DNA from: Lolium rigidum
Taxonomy: Eukaryota; Streptophyta; Magnoliopsida; Poales; Poaceae
Assembly (NCBI RefSeq): GCF_022539505.1
Contig: NC_061509.1
Location: 214,668,254 to 214,732,253, forward strand
Direction of reading: 5' to 3'
DNA: 64,000 bases
The translations under genes were made by a program, and so were the position numbers. The notes under the pieces were generated by a model. It did not search any database and was not told the DNA's origin. It saw nothing but the letters and a program-made list of their open reading frames with translations. Below, in pieces: positions 23,003 through 35,279 of this stretch (the first letter of the stretch is position 1; every line of letters begins with the position of its first letter).

Positions 23003-26000
23003 ATGAAGTCGCGCTTGAAGGAGTTCACATTCGGGCGGGCATCCTCGAGGTCGCCGGCGAGCGTACGGTGTCCGCGCTCGTGCAGCGCATCTACGCCATG
23101 GACTTCATCAACGACAACGCGGGCTGCTTCGCCAACGGCGGCATCTTCCCAAGAACGGCCGCATCATCGAGTTCGGCAGCCACCGCGTCTACTTCGGCAC
23201 CGTCCCCGTGCGCCAGCGCCTCTCGCCGGTGCTGGTGGCACCGGACCCGCCAAGGTGGCTCTGTGCGGGCCGCGCCGCCGGCAGCGTCGAGGTGATGATG
23301 GCTGGCGTGGCCGGCGCGGGCAAGGAGGCAGCGGACGAAGTTGCTGGTCGTGCGGCTGCGACCCGTGCGGCCAAGCCACCGCTGGAGCGCGACACCGGCG
23401 CGCCGGGAGCGTCTTCCGTACCACCGGCAACACCTCTCCAAGCAGCGATGAACGTGCTGGCGACGCCCATCGCGCAGAACGTCGACCCGGCAACGGCTCA
23501 GGCGGAGCTGGAGGCGCAGCGCCAGAAGATACTCGAGAGCGGCAAAGACGTCGTCGGGCGCGGCGCGAGCTGAACCTAACCGTACGTGAGTATAACGCTG
23601 CCCATGGCTTTGCTTACGTTAGCGCTCATGCTGCTAGGATACCGGAAAACCGGCTTAAAGCTCGCAATCTAGATCGGGATCTGCGTAAGGAAGTTCTTAC
23701 CGGCAAGAGTGCCTCGCATCTGCTAGCATTGTTGAGAAACCTAAGTACGATAGCCCGGATAAAACCATAAAAGCTGCTAAGGCTGCTTGTAGATGCGTGT
23801 GACTCGCTTACGGAGAAGCTACGGCAAAGCAACAAGAGCGTGTCGAGGAGCTGCTAGATGCTGTAGAGCAGCGAACGGCGAGCAGGCTGGCTAAGGCTGA
23901 ACAAGGCTATAGCCTCGAAATCCGCGCGTTCAACAAAGAATGCCGGAAGCAAGTCCCATGGGCAGGCCTCGTCCCCCCATCCGGACGAAGAAGAGAAAAA
24001 GAAGTGAACGCACGGCGGATGAGCGTGTACGATCCGGTCCTTGCCGGTAAACAACAAGCCGGGCTACACGATGCCGGTAGAAAAAGCCAAGGGGCGAAGC
24101 GAGGCTACGCCAAGGAAGGCTATGCCGGAAACAATCATGCCGGTAGACATGAAACCGGGCAAAACTATCTGGTTGCAAGGGCGGCGTATGATGATGAGGA
24201 GATGCCTCCACCAAGGTACCGGGAGGCAAGGGCCGCGGCACCAGAACATTACGATGAGGCTGATTCAACAAGACTCACCGCTTACCGGAAACCTTTGGGA
24301 GAGCGGTTGGGAGAAAGAAACTTGCCGGAACGGGATGCGAGGCACCGTCTGGACAGAGTATACACTGTCGGAAATGATTGAGGCGAGAGGGTCCTCCGGG
24401 TCCAAAGTGCTTTGGCCCAAGGATCATGAAAGAGCCACCTCCGGTTCGCAACTTTCGGTTGCCCCGTGACACCAAAACATACGATGGCACCACTAAGCCG
24501 GAAGAGCGGCTCGCGGATTACGTGACCGCGGTATACGTTGCTGGTGGCGGAGGAGTCATAGGCTGGAGGAGGAAACCGGCGTTGGGCCGTGAGAATTGTG
24601 CCGACGTTCCTAGTAGGACCGGCAAGAATCTGGCTGAACAACTTGCCGGAAGGAAGCATAAATGGCTGGTTGGATTTTGAGGAAGCTTTTGTGAGTAACT
24701 TCAGCAGCACCTACAGAAGGCCAAACGAGGCCTCGGCAACTCGCTTTGTGCGTGCGGCGCCCGCAAGAAACAGATCGGGATTACCGACCCGGTGGAACTC
24801 CACCGAAACTCTTGTGAAGGAGTGATAGAGGCACAAGCCATCGCTTGGTTTAGCCAAGGATGCCGGCGAGGTTCGCCTTTGTGGCAAAGGCTGCGAGAGG
24901 AACATGCCAACAACGTTGGCGGAGATGATGCGTGTGGCGGATAACTACGCGTTGGGAGACCCAATGCAACCGGCGATACAAGCTGAGCCGGAACAATCAA
25001 ACCCGCCTCAACGGCGGTATCGGGACAACCGGAACAACAAAAGGAGGGAAGATTTTCCGGATCGAAGGTATGGCTCGCGGCAAGTTGCTGCTTGTGCGGG
25101 AAAACTCTGATGCCAGCGGCAGCCAGAGGCAAAGAACCGGATCGCAGCCATGGGCTGGTCCTAAGAAACAGTGGGTCGAAAAGAAACCCTGGGGCCAGAA
25201 AAAGAACTGGCAAGAACCCGCGAAGTACACCATGGAAGCTGCCATGGATCAACCCTGCCGGTGGCACACGCCGAATCCGGCTCACCCGTCGAACCACTTG
25301 ACAAAAGATTGTACCTGGACCAAGTACTTGATGCAAAGGGGGCCGGTAAAAGACGCCCAAGGGCAAGGAGGCAATGCAATGATGCCACCACAGAACATGC
25401 CGCGTCGGCGGCGGCTACCACCACCACCACCGCTTACCGGGGCAAACGCCTTACCGGTACACCCTCGGCAAGACAGGCAGCAATATCGGCAAGTCAATCG
25501 GGTGGAGAGAAGGCTACGGCCAACCACCTCCACCGACACCCTTGGGCGGGAACGTTTATAAGGACCACGATGTGTGCTTGTGTCGTGTTCGTAACCGAGC
25601 CGACAGACAAGCAAAGCCTGCGCCGTCGTTCCATGGAGGTGAACGCGGTGATGCGGCGGTGCCAAAATACATGCCGTGGTCGGAGCGGGAACTCTCATGG
25701 TCATACCGGGATCATCCTAAAATCATGCCGAACCCGGGTGGCTACGCTCTCGTGGTGGACCCAATCATGAAGGGGCCCACGACTCGCGTCAAGTTCAGCA
25801 AGGTGCTCGATAGACAATGGGAGCAGCATAAACATAATGTACAAGCACACCATGCATACGCTGGGCATAACGAGAAAACATGCTTCAGCCAACGCACACG
25901 ACGTTCCATGGAATCGTTCCGGGTTTGTCCTGCGCACCGGTTGGAAAAGTCCGGGTGGATGTGTCGTTTGGAGGACGTGACAATTGCCGGGTTGAAAACC

Positions 26001-26393
26001 TTGAGTTTGAGGTGGTGGACTTAGATAGTCCATACCATGCATTGCTGGGGAGACCGGCGCTGGCGGCCTTCATGGCCTCGACCCACACGGCGTATCTCAA
26101 GATGAAGATGCCGGCACCTCGTGGACCTCTGACTGTGGTGGGAAACTACAAGGTCTCACTGGAAACAGCATCTGCCGGGTCAAACCTAGCGGAATCGCTG
26201 GTGATCGCGAGAGGAAAAAGAAGAATGCAAACCGCCGTTGCGCTCGCTCGGTCCTCACGGTTGAGTTTAGCGGCAATGAGTGCAAGTCTGAGCGCTCCGG
26301 CGTTCAAACCGACAAAGGAAACAAAGGACATCGTGCTTGGACCCGGCTTTCCACGAGCGTACCGTTCGTATCGGTGCCGGTCTCGGTGAGGCA
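23003..26393 (+). pseudogene. gag-protease region of element T, many frame changes
   Basis: Pieces of a Gag polyprotein appear in all three forward frames. A leader starts near 23,003. A capsid-type segment (24,426-24,750) contains RNFRLPRDTKTYDGTTKPEE and PARIWLNNLPEGSINGW. A nucleocapsid-like C-x2-H...H-x4-C motif occurs around 25,255-25,310 (CRWHT...HLTKDC). A retropepsin segment contains YHALLGRPALAAFMA (about 26,030-26,075). At the presumed catalytic site (25,805-25,835) the frame changes at CTCGATAGAC and the motif reads D-N-G-S-S instead of the usual D-x-G-S-S with small x. The product would have formed the particle core and processed it; in this sequence it cannot be made as one chain. 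Confidence 0.75.
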
Positions 26394-26396
26394 TAG

Positions 26397-29300
26397 GAAA
26401 GCGCGCTCGTCGGCTTCCTCCGTGAGAATCGGAATATCTTTGCCTGGTCTACTGATGACTTGGTAGGTGTTCCGAGGGAGCTGGCTGAGCACTCTCTAAA
26501 CGTTCGGAAGGATGCCAAGCCGGTGCGACAACCATTGCGCCGGTTCGCTGAGGATAGGAGGAAGATTATTGGAGAGGAGGTGACAAAGATGCTAGTTGCC
26601 GGTTTCATCGTGGAGGTCACGCATACTGAGTGGCTGGCCAATCCGGTGATGGTCGAAAAGAAGAAGGACGAGAACCTGGAGGCAAAGGCTCCGAAGGTGT
26701 GGCGCATGTGCATCGACTACACCAACCTCAACAAGGCTTGCCCAAGAGACCCATTTCCTTTACCGCGGATCGATCAAGTGATTGATTCTACTGCTGGGTG
26801 TGAGTTGTTGTCTTTCCTGGATGCGTACTCCGGTTTCCACCAAATCCCCTTGAAAAAGGAAGATCAAATAAAAACTGCGTTCATTACCCCGCACGGGGCT
26901 TACTGCTATATCACTATGCCTTTCGGTTTGCGCAACGCGGGTGCAACGTACCAGCGCTGCATGCAAAAATGCTTGTTTGATCAAATCGGAAAGAATGTGC
27001 GGGTGTATGTGGATGACATCGTGATAAAAACTAAGGTAAAAGATACCCTAATCGATGATATCCGGCAAACGTTCGATAACCTAAGAAGGTTCCGGATGAA
27101 ACTCAATCCGGCAAAATGTACTTTCGGTGTCCCTGCCGGCAAGCTGCTGGGTTTCCTCGTCTCGAGCCGAGGCATAGAGGTCAATCCGGTAAAGATCCGG
27201 GCAATCGAGAGAATGACGGTACCGCAGGATCTGAAGGACATACAAAAGTTCACCGGAAGCTTAGCATCGCTAAGCCGGTTCATAAGCAGGTTAGGAGAAA
27301 AGGCCTTGCCGCTATATGCTCTAATGAGAAAATCCGATAAATTCGTCTGGACCCCTCAGGCGGACTCAGCGTTCAAGGAGCTGAAAATGATGTTAGCTAC
27401 CGCGCCAATACTGGCTTCGCCGTTGGAAAGAGAACCGATGTTGCTATACATAGCAGCAACCAATCGCGTCGTGAGTGTTGTTGTGGTAGTAGAAAGAGAA
27501 GAGGAAGGAAAAACCGTCCAGAGGCCGGTATACTACCTGAGCGAGGTGCTCTCCCTCTCAAAGCAAAACTACCCGCACTTCCAGAAAATGACCTATGGCG
27601 TGTTTATGGCCGCCACCAAGCTCAAGCACTACTTTGAGGAACATCCTATGAAGGTGGTGAGTGAAGCACCCATCTCCGATATCATGTGCAACAAGGACGC
27701 TAGCGGCAGGATTGCGAAATGGGCAATACAGATATCGCCGTATGTCCCGGTGTACGAAAGAAGAGACGCCATCAAATCGCAAGCTTTAGCTGATTTTTTG
27801 GTCGATTGGGCGGAAATGCAATACAAGCCCCCGGATCAAAGACTGGAATACTGGAAGATGCACTTTGATGGATCCAAGCTCAAGGAGGGTCTAGGTGCCG
27901 GTGTGGTGCTAACCTCACCAAAGGGAGATCATCTCCGGTATGTTTTACAAGTGCATTTCAGGGCATCAAACAATGTCGCTGAATATGAGGCCTTGATCCA
28001 TGGGCTTAAAGTCGCAAAAGAAATCGGTGCACACCGGATCATTTGCTATGGAGATTCGGACCTTGTGGTGCAGCGGTGTTACGGGGACCGGGACGCAAAA
28101 GATGCCAACATGGCCTCGTACCGGTTTCACGTGCAAAAGATTGCCGGCTTCTTCGAAGGCTGTGAATTTCACCATGTACCGCGTGCAGAAAATGAAGCTG
28201 CGGATGCTTTGTCCAAGCTAGGCTCATCCCGACAAGAAATTCCTCCCTGGATAGCTTTGGCACACCTGAGAGTACCATCAATCAAACCAAGTCCAGAGTC
28301 GGAATCAATTTTCGTACCGGAGTCACACATTGTACCAATGGATATCGACGAAGGAAACCCGGGGACTGTTCCGGTAAGCTCGGGGACTGTTCCGGTGAGA
28401 TCGAACGCTGCCGCGCCGGTACCGGAAGAAACAATGCTGATAGATAGCATGGACATAGACGCACCGGTGTTTCTAGTTCGAGAGACACCGTCGTGGGTTA
28501 AACCTATTAAGGAATTCCTGATCAACGGCACCTTGCCGGCTGACGAAAATGAATCAAGGAGAATCCAAAGAAGGTCCAAGGCGTATACGTTCATCAATGG
28601 TGAAGTGTACAAGAGAAGCGTTACCGGTGTCCTTCAAAGATGTGTGGAACCGGAAGAAGGGAAAGAAATTCTTGAGGAAATTCACCAAGGAGAATGTGGG
28701 CACCATGCCTCATCAAGGGCGCTGGTAGCAAAAGTATTCCGGCATGGGTTTTACTGGCCCACTGCATTGGAAAACGCTGAGGATTTGGTAAGAAAATGCA
28801 ACGGGTGCCAGAGGTACGCCAAGCAAAATCATACCCCAGCGTCCGGTTTAAAGACAATACCATTAACATGGCCGTTCGCCGTTTGGTGCCTTGACATGGT
28901 TGGCCCATTCAAGACTGCAAGAAGCAGCATGACCCACATCTTGGTTATGGTGGATAAGTTCACCAAGTGGGTAGAAGTGAAACCTGTCGCAAAATGTGAT
29001 GGGCACACAACAGTGAAGTTCTTAAAAGATGTCATTTTGCGGTATGGATACCCGCACAGCATTATTACTGACAATGGAACCAACTTTGCTCAAGGTGAGT
29101 TCAAAAGGTTTTGTGAGGATAAGAACATCCGGCTGGATTTGTGCTCGGTGGCACACCCACAAGGCAACGGCCAAGTGGAAAGAATGAATGCTTTGGTACT
29201 CTCCGGTATCAAACCCAGACTCATTGACGCAGTGGAAAAATCACCGGGATGTTGGCTTGATGAGATACCATCAGTGCTGTGGAGTATAAGAACAACTCCA

Positions 29301-29770
29301 AACCGGTCTACCGGATACACTCCGTTCTTCATGGTTTATGGAGCGAAGCGGTCATACCAACCGACATCATCCATGATTCACCAAGAGTACAGCTCTATAC
29401 TGAGCAAGAGGTCAAAGAGGCCAGAGAAAATGATGTGGACTTGCTAGAAGAAGCAAGAGAGCTGGCTTTGGCAAGAACAGCCGTTTACCAGCAAAACCTT
29501 AGACGCTATCATGACCGGAAAGTTAATCCAAGAGTTTTCCGGGAAGGAGATCTTGTGCTTCGCCTAGTGCAGCGCACTGAAGGCCGGCATAAGCTCTTGC
29601 CACCTTGGGAAGGTCCCTTCATTGTAAGCAAGGTGCTTCACAATGATGCATACTACCTAATTGATGCACGGGAGTGGAAAGAAGGAAAGGCGGACAAGTC
29701 CGGAGAGGAGAGCAAGCGTCCATGGAACGTAGCTCGTTGCGTCCTTTCTACTCTTGAAGTGGTGGTGTAA
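26397..29770 (+). pseudogene. pol of element T: reverse transcriptase, two RNase H domains, integrase
   Basis: A TAG at 26,394-26,396 closes the frame just before RT. From there the frame is open to 29,447. RT shows the catalytic YVDD box at about 27,006-27,017 (VYVDDIVIKTK) and MPFGLRNAGATYQ. The first RNase H follows (about 27,360-27,800). The second, archaeal-type RNase H (about 27,860-28,230) has D of FDGSK, E of AEYEAL, D of GDSDLVV and D of EAADALS. Integrase has the zinc-binding H-H-C-C (HQGECGHH...CNGCQRY) and D, D, E of CLDMVGP, ITDNGTNF and GQVERMN. A one-base frame change near 29,344 shifts the C-terminal chromatin-facing part (EARELALARTAVYQQNLRRY) into another frame ending at 29,770. 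Known role: copying element RNA to DNA and inserting it. Confidence 0.9.
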
Positions 29771-30463
29771 GAAGTTCCTTTTGTACCTTATATGCTATGA
29801 ATAAAAGATGCCGGAACATTGAATGAATCTCGGGGACTACCCCAATAAGATTGCATGTAACTTGTCTATTTTTTCCGTTTACCGGTTGCTTATTGAACGT
29901 TTTTTCTTTCCGGTTTAGTAGTGTGCTAAACCCTACCGGAGTCTTCGACTCTGCTGCTGTCCGCAACCCGGCTTCATGGCAAGCAAGATAAACCGGTAGG
30001 GGATAAGCACATGAACTGCGGAGAGGGAGAGCGGGAAAGAACAATCCGGAAAATTTAACTAACCCCGGTTAACCCGGTTTTTTGCAAAGTTTCGAAGTTA
30101 TTTCTAAGTTCAAGAAAATGCTTGTTTGGTGAAAGAACCTTGTGCTCATACGCCAAAGAACGCCCAGAGAAGGCAGGCAGAGCCAAGGCAAAAGAACCAA
30201 GTGTGCATCAAATTGAATGCAGAAACAATTTGGAAATCTTTGCAGTGCAGGATAAAAGCAGAACCAAACGCAAAAATGCTAAGGCAAACCCAAGATAATT
30301 AGCCACCGGTATAACTTACCGGCATAAAATGTTGTACGGCAACCACAAGCAGACTTAAGTTTTACATCATAAGCCCCGGCATACCGGGGCAGAATTTAAC
30401 AGAACATTGTTCTAAGCCACGCAGGGCCAAACAGCACGGCAAGGTAAATGGTAAGACAGGTAA
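29771..30463. other. Non-coding spacer between pol and the antisense gene
   Basis: This stretch has no coding potential of its own. It is the common 3' untranslated zone of two convergent genes (pol and the antisense gene). The motif TCGGGGACTACC occurs at about 29,830, the same motif type as in the 76-bp tandem array and before the 3' LTR. Confidence 0.5.
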
Positions 30464-33400
30464 TCAGGCAGCAGGGGCTTCCGGAGGAGCGTCGCCAGTA
30501 CCAGCACCATCTTGAGGCTCCTCCTCGGCTTCATCCTCTTCCTCATCAAGATAATCTTAAACGTCATGAGGGGGAGGGTTGAAGGTGCGCATGTCGGCGT
30601 ACTCCGCGATATGGTACGCACGATCCTGCCGCTTAGCGGTGAGAATCGGGTCCAGATCGGTTTCCGCGCCTTCGCGCACTCCGATGAGAGCACCCAGGTC
30701 GAGCTTCGGGTACCAGGAACAAGCGACGCGGAGGGCAGAATCTGCTCCGGCGCGGGCAGCAGAGCACTGCCACTCGCGGATCCTCCTGCCGGCGCCCTTG
30801 AGACGGTCGCTGATGAGGGAGAAAGTATCCGGCACCTCCTCGCCAGGCCAAAGGGTCCTGAAGAGCTGGGTAGCTACATCAGGAATATCAGATAAATTGC
30901 GATCTATAGCCCGCATATGAGACACCCGCGCGTTAAGCGCGACCAGATGGTCATTGGGCGTCCATGGCACGGCAAGATTCGCTTGGCCCTGGGCAGTGCG
31001 GCGCGCGTCGACCTTCTTGACAGCGTACGTCTGAGAGTCCGGAAAGAGGCCTGTGCAAAGAAAGAAAAAGGCTAAGGAAAAGAATCCGGGAGAAATAGAG
31101 ACCGGAATGAAAAGAATTCGGAAGAAAAAGAGACAGGAAGGAAAGATAATGAAAAGAAAATACGGTTGGAAAAAAGGCTCGTATGCAGTAGTCAAAACAT
31201 ATAAAGGAAAAGGACTCACGGTAGGCAAGAGCGTCAGTTTGCAGGATCAGCTGGTTACACTCCTTGTGCTCCTCCTCCAGCCGCGCGGCTTTCTCCTCGG
31301 CACCTTTCCGGGCCTTGGCCAGCTCCTCCAGCTCCGCCCGCAGTACCACGTTGGCATTGCCGGCGTCCTCCAGGGCCTCGTCCATCTTGGCCGCTGCATC
31401 AGCTTCAGCGGCTTTGAGGGCATTGGCATGATCAAGCTCCAGTTGGATGAGCTGGGCCTTGAGCTCCCGGTGGCTGGTCTTGAGGGCGCTCAGCTCCTCC
31501 TGATGCTGCCGGATGAGCTGGTCCTTCTCCCCTGCAACCCGGAAAAGAAGATGTTAACAAGATTATGCTAGTAAGCATGAGAAGAAAATCAAGTTAACAG
31601 GAGAAAGGGGAAAAGTTATACGTTGAGCGGTGGCGAGCTGCTCCTTGAGAGCGTTAATGGAAGCTTCCGGGATCACTGTTAAGCATAAATCGCGAATGTT
31701 AGGAGGGAAAAAGGTTTCCGGTAAAAAAGATGCCGGTAGAACAAGAACTTACCTTGGCACTTATCGTGTGCCTCAGCGAGCTCCCGATGCTCCCATAAGA
31801 GCTCCTCAAAGAGGGCCTTCCGAGCGTCAGCCGTGAGCTGTTCAAGAAAAAGAGGTTAGTAAAGTTTTGCGCTAAGAACAAAGTTCTTAACCCGAAACTC
31901 GGGGACTGGCAGTGCCGGTTTTGCGCGTTTCTAAGATAAGTTTTGCGCTAAGAACAAAGTTCTTAACCCGAAACTCGGGGACTGGCAGTGCCGGTTTTGC
32001 GCGTTTCTAAGATAAGTTTTGCGCTAAGAACAAAGTTCTTAACCCGAAACTCGGGGGCTGGCAGTGCCGGTTTTGCGCGTTTCTAAGATAAGTTTTGCGC
32101 TAAGAACAAAGTTCTTAACCCGAAACTCGGGGACCGGCAGTGCCGGTTTTGCGCGTTTCTAAGATAAGTTTTGCGCTAAGAACAAAGTTCTTAACCCGAA
32201 ACTCGGGGACTGGCAGTGCCGGTTTCGCGCGTTTCTAAGATAAGTTTTGCGCTAAGAACAAAGTTCTTAACCCAAAACTCGGGGACTGGCAGTGCCGATT
32301 TCGCGCGTTTCTAAAATAAAGTTTTGCGCTAAGAACAAAGTTCTTAACCCGAAACTCGGGGACTGGCAGTGCCGGTTTTGCGCGTTTCTAAGATAAGTTT
32401 TGCGCTAAGAACAAAGTTCTTAACCCAAAACTCGGGGACTGGCAGTGCCGGTTTCGCGCGTTTCTAAGATAAAGTTTTGCGCTAAGAACAAAGTTCTTAA
32501 CCTCAAACTCGGGGACTGGCAGTGCCGGTTTCGCGCTAAGTTTTTAAGTTAAGTTTTGCGCTAAAAGCTGCGCTCTCACCACAAAACTCGGGGACTGGGA
32601 AGATAGACAAGAGAGAAACCGGCATAAAACTAAAGAAAAGATAGAACAAATCCGGAAGCAAGGAAACCGGTAGCAATTGAGAAAAGTTAGAAAAGCGTAC
32701 CATCAAGTTGTTCGTGGCATCATACCACGCGCTGTCGAGCTCCTTCACGGTGCTGCGAAGCCGCATGAAGTGCTCTTCGGAAGACCGGTCCCCAACTGGA
32801 TCAGGTGCCGGCAGCCTATCCTTGCCCAAGCCGCGGGTCGCCGGAGTCATGTCCGCGGCGTTCCACTTCTGGGCGTAGGGCAGGAGATGCCCCAGTGTCC
32901 CGGCCTTGGCGTTGGAACTCAGTAATACGGCCAAGAAGACCGGTGGCCTTCGTGGCGGTATCCCTGGCGGCCTTGGAGACATGCAGCACAAGAGGCTGCT
33001 GGCCGGCAGAAGGGGCGCTAGAGGCCGTCGCCTTCCCCTTGATAAGCTTGGAGGTCTTGGGCGGCGGCGCGGCAGGAGCAGCCCCGAGAGGTTTTGCGCG
33101 AGGAGCACCTGGTGGCGGCATGAGGATAGTTCGTGGAGACTGGGGAGCGCTGGGCGCGTCACCCAGTTTGGAACCTTCCGGCGCGGAAGATTCCGGCGCG
33201 GAAGTTGTCGTCTTTTCAAGGACGGGAGGAGCTGGAGGCTCCGCCCGCCCGGCAGCTTCTTCTCCGGCGCCGATGTCGCTGGCGCCGGTATCCTGGTTCT
33301 CTGGAGGGAAGGAAGGATCCTCCTCCGTGCGGTGATCTGATGATGAAGGGGCCGCACGCCCCGAATTTGTTGTGCCCCCCGAAAGGGAGGCAGAGGTGTT

Positions 33401-35279
33401 GCCGGCACCAGATGGTGCCGGGCTTGAGCGAGGAGGAGGGGTTGAAGTCCTTGCGGAACCTTCAGAGCCCGATGGCCTTGAGCCAAGCTTGAGCGCAGGG
33501 CTGAGAAAGAGAAAGAAATATGGTTGGAAAAAAGCAACCGGAAAAAGAACTTGGTAAAAAAGAGGCAAGCCGGAAAATGAATAACTTACCCGGAAGCAGT
33601 TGGCATCGCCTTGCGCCCGTAGCGGCGCACGCCCACTTGCTTCTCCCCCAAGGGCTCAGTCCGGAAGCGCTTGGAGGGAGGGGCCTGGCTACCACCGGCA
33701 TCAGATGCCGGCTGTTTGTTCTTTTGGCCCTGGGCCATGAGTTTGTCCACAAACTCAGAGCCCGCCTCGGCGCGCAGGGGCGGCACGTGCTCGTGGATCT
33801 ATGAAGTGAATGTGGCTAAGAAGCAATTCGCAGAAAAGCAATAATGGAAAAGTAAGAGAAACCGGAAAAGAAATTACCTCAAGCATGTTCAGGTCATCTG
33901 AGGACCCGGTTGGCTTTGGCGGAGACCGGCCAAGACGCGCAGCCGGAGTCTTGCCCATCTTCAGATCCTTCCAAAAGATGTAAGGATCTGGGTCGAAGGA
34001 GTCAAGGGCGCGTTTCCGGCAAGCTCCTCGCCGCTCTGCTTCAATGAGAGGGAAGCGGTCCTTGGCCTAAAACATGAAAAAAGAGGGTTAACAAGAGCAG
34101 AAAGTCGCCGGCAAAAAACAACCCTAATCGCATAATCCCTTACTTCTTGAGTCGGGGGTTAGTAGTGCTGAGAGGAAGGAGGCCCCATTCCCAGTCAAAT
34201 GGCATAGCAGTTTGGCAAATCTGCTTAGCCTTGCGGACGACGTCCTTCTTGCTAAGCGGACGGCCTGTGATCTTGGTAGGATCGCCTGGGCCGTACATCT
34301 CGCTCATCCTATGCGCACGGCGCTTCAGAGGAAGCACCCGGCGAGAGACGAAGGTGCGGATGATATCATCCGAGCATATGTTGGTCTCCTTCTTCAAAGA
34401 GGCCAAGAAGCGTACCACCCGGCTGGTTTCAGCATGATCAGACTTCGGGTTGTAGCTCCAGTTGGCCTTCGTGGGCGGCACCGGATCAAAAGGAGGCAGA
34501 TCAATAAGGTCCGCGGCGCCGTTGTTTTTCACGTAGAAAAAGGTCCCTTGCCATAGCCGGCATGACTCGAGACCGGAGAACTTAAAAAAGGGGCTCCCTT
34601 GACGGGAGCCGATTATGCAAGACCCGCATTGCACGGGAGGTTTAGGTTTGGGGATATCTAAGCCCTGAACGGAGTTAATCCGAAGGGCAAAGAAGCGGGC
34701 AAAAGTCTCACGGGTGGGACGAATGCCGATGTAGGCCTCCATGAAGGTGGCGTAACAAGAAAGGTAAAAGATGGCGTTGCCAGGAAGGTGGTGAGGTTGG
34801 AGTTTATAGAAATCTAGAAACTCCCGGAAAAAAGGGGAGGCAGGAAGGCCGAAGCCACGCTCAAAGTGAGCAAGAAAAACAACATATTCGTCGGGCTCGG
34901 GGTCCGGTTCAATTTCGTCATCAGGAATCCGGCAAGTGACTCCTGCCGGAATCCTGCGGGACCGGTACAACCAATCGATCTCATACTCAGTGACACTGGA
35001 GCCCATCCAGGCTCCACGGGTGATTGGGGAAGGCTCAGCGCCGGATGATTGGCTAGAGCTGCTAGAGGCTCGGCCAGAGCTACTCGCTTCTTGGCTACCG
35101 GAAGCTTGGCTAAAGCTACCGGATTCTAGATGGCCACCGGATTCTTGGTGGCTACCGGATCCCTGCTGGTTGCCGGAATCGGTCTCCATCGGATCTGGAG
35201 CGGTGGATTCACCGGGAGATCGAACACGATGTCTAACAGAAGGGGAAGAAGAAGATGCGGAGGAGGATTCGTCAGACAT
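30464..35279 (-). pseudogene. Antisense multi-exon gene of element T (PF04195-like plus coiled coil)
   Basis: Probable start MSDESSSASSSSPSV at 35,279. The first exon (to ~34,140) has a Ser-rich N-terminus, then WLYRSRRIPAGVTCRIP, FERGFGLPASPFFREFLDFY and LPGNAIFYLSCYATFMEAY, the pattern of the family called putative gypsy-type transposon (PF04195, Transposase_28). Further exon-like frames: ~34,066-33,880 (FPLIEAERR...DPDPYIFWKDLKMG), ~33,795-33,590, ~33,500-32,700 (Ser/Pro/Ala-rich, then LRSTVKELDSAWYDATNN), 31,836-31,755, ~31,675-31,622, 31,533-31,220 (long coiled coil, AELEELAKARKGAEEKAARLEEE) and 31,050-30,464. The last frame has a TAA at 30,557-30,559 followed by 30 more open acidic codons, so a nonsense change is likely. 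The exon borders are approximate. Function unknown; antisense ORFs are known in this lineage. Confidence 0.65.
31865..32600. repeat. Tandem array of 76-77-bp units inside element T
   Basis: About nine full units and a partial tenth begin TTTTGCGCTAAGAAC at 31,865, 31,941, 32,017, 32,093, 32,169, 32,245, 32,322, 32,398, 32,475 and 32,553. Each contains TAAGAACAAAGTTCTTA (7-bp inverted arms around AAA) and AACTCGGGGACTGGCAGTG. Copies are nearly identical, with one or two bases changed in most. The array falls between two exon-like blocks of the antisense gene, so it would be intronic for that gene. Confidence 0.95.

Noticed and set aside
23091..23575. Several overlapping GC-rich frames on both strands at the start of the gag region
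   Set aside because: High GC keeps all frames open; no domain and no consistent frame.
31865..32600. CRISPR-like array
   Set aside because: The units are contiguous tandem copies without unique spacers, in a plant retrotransposon.
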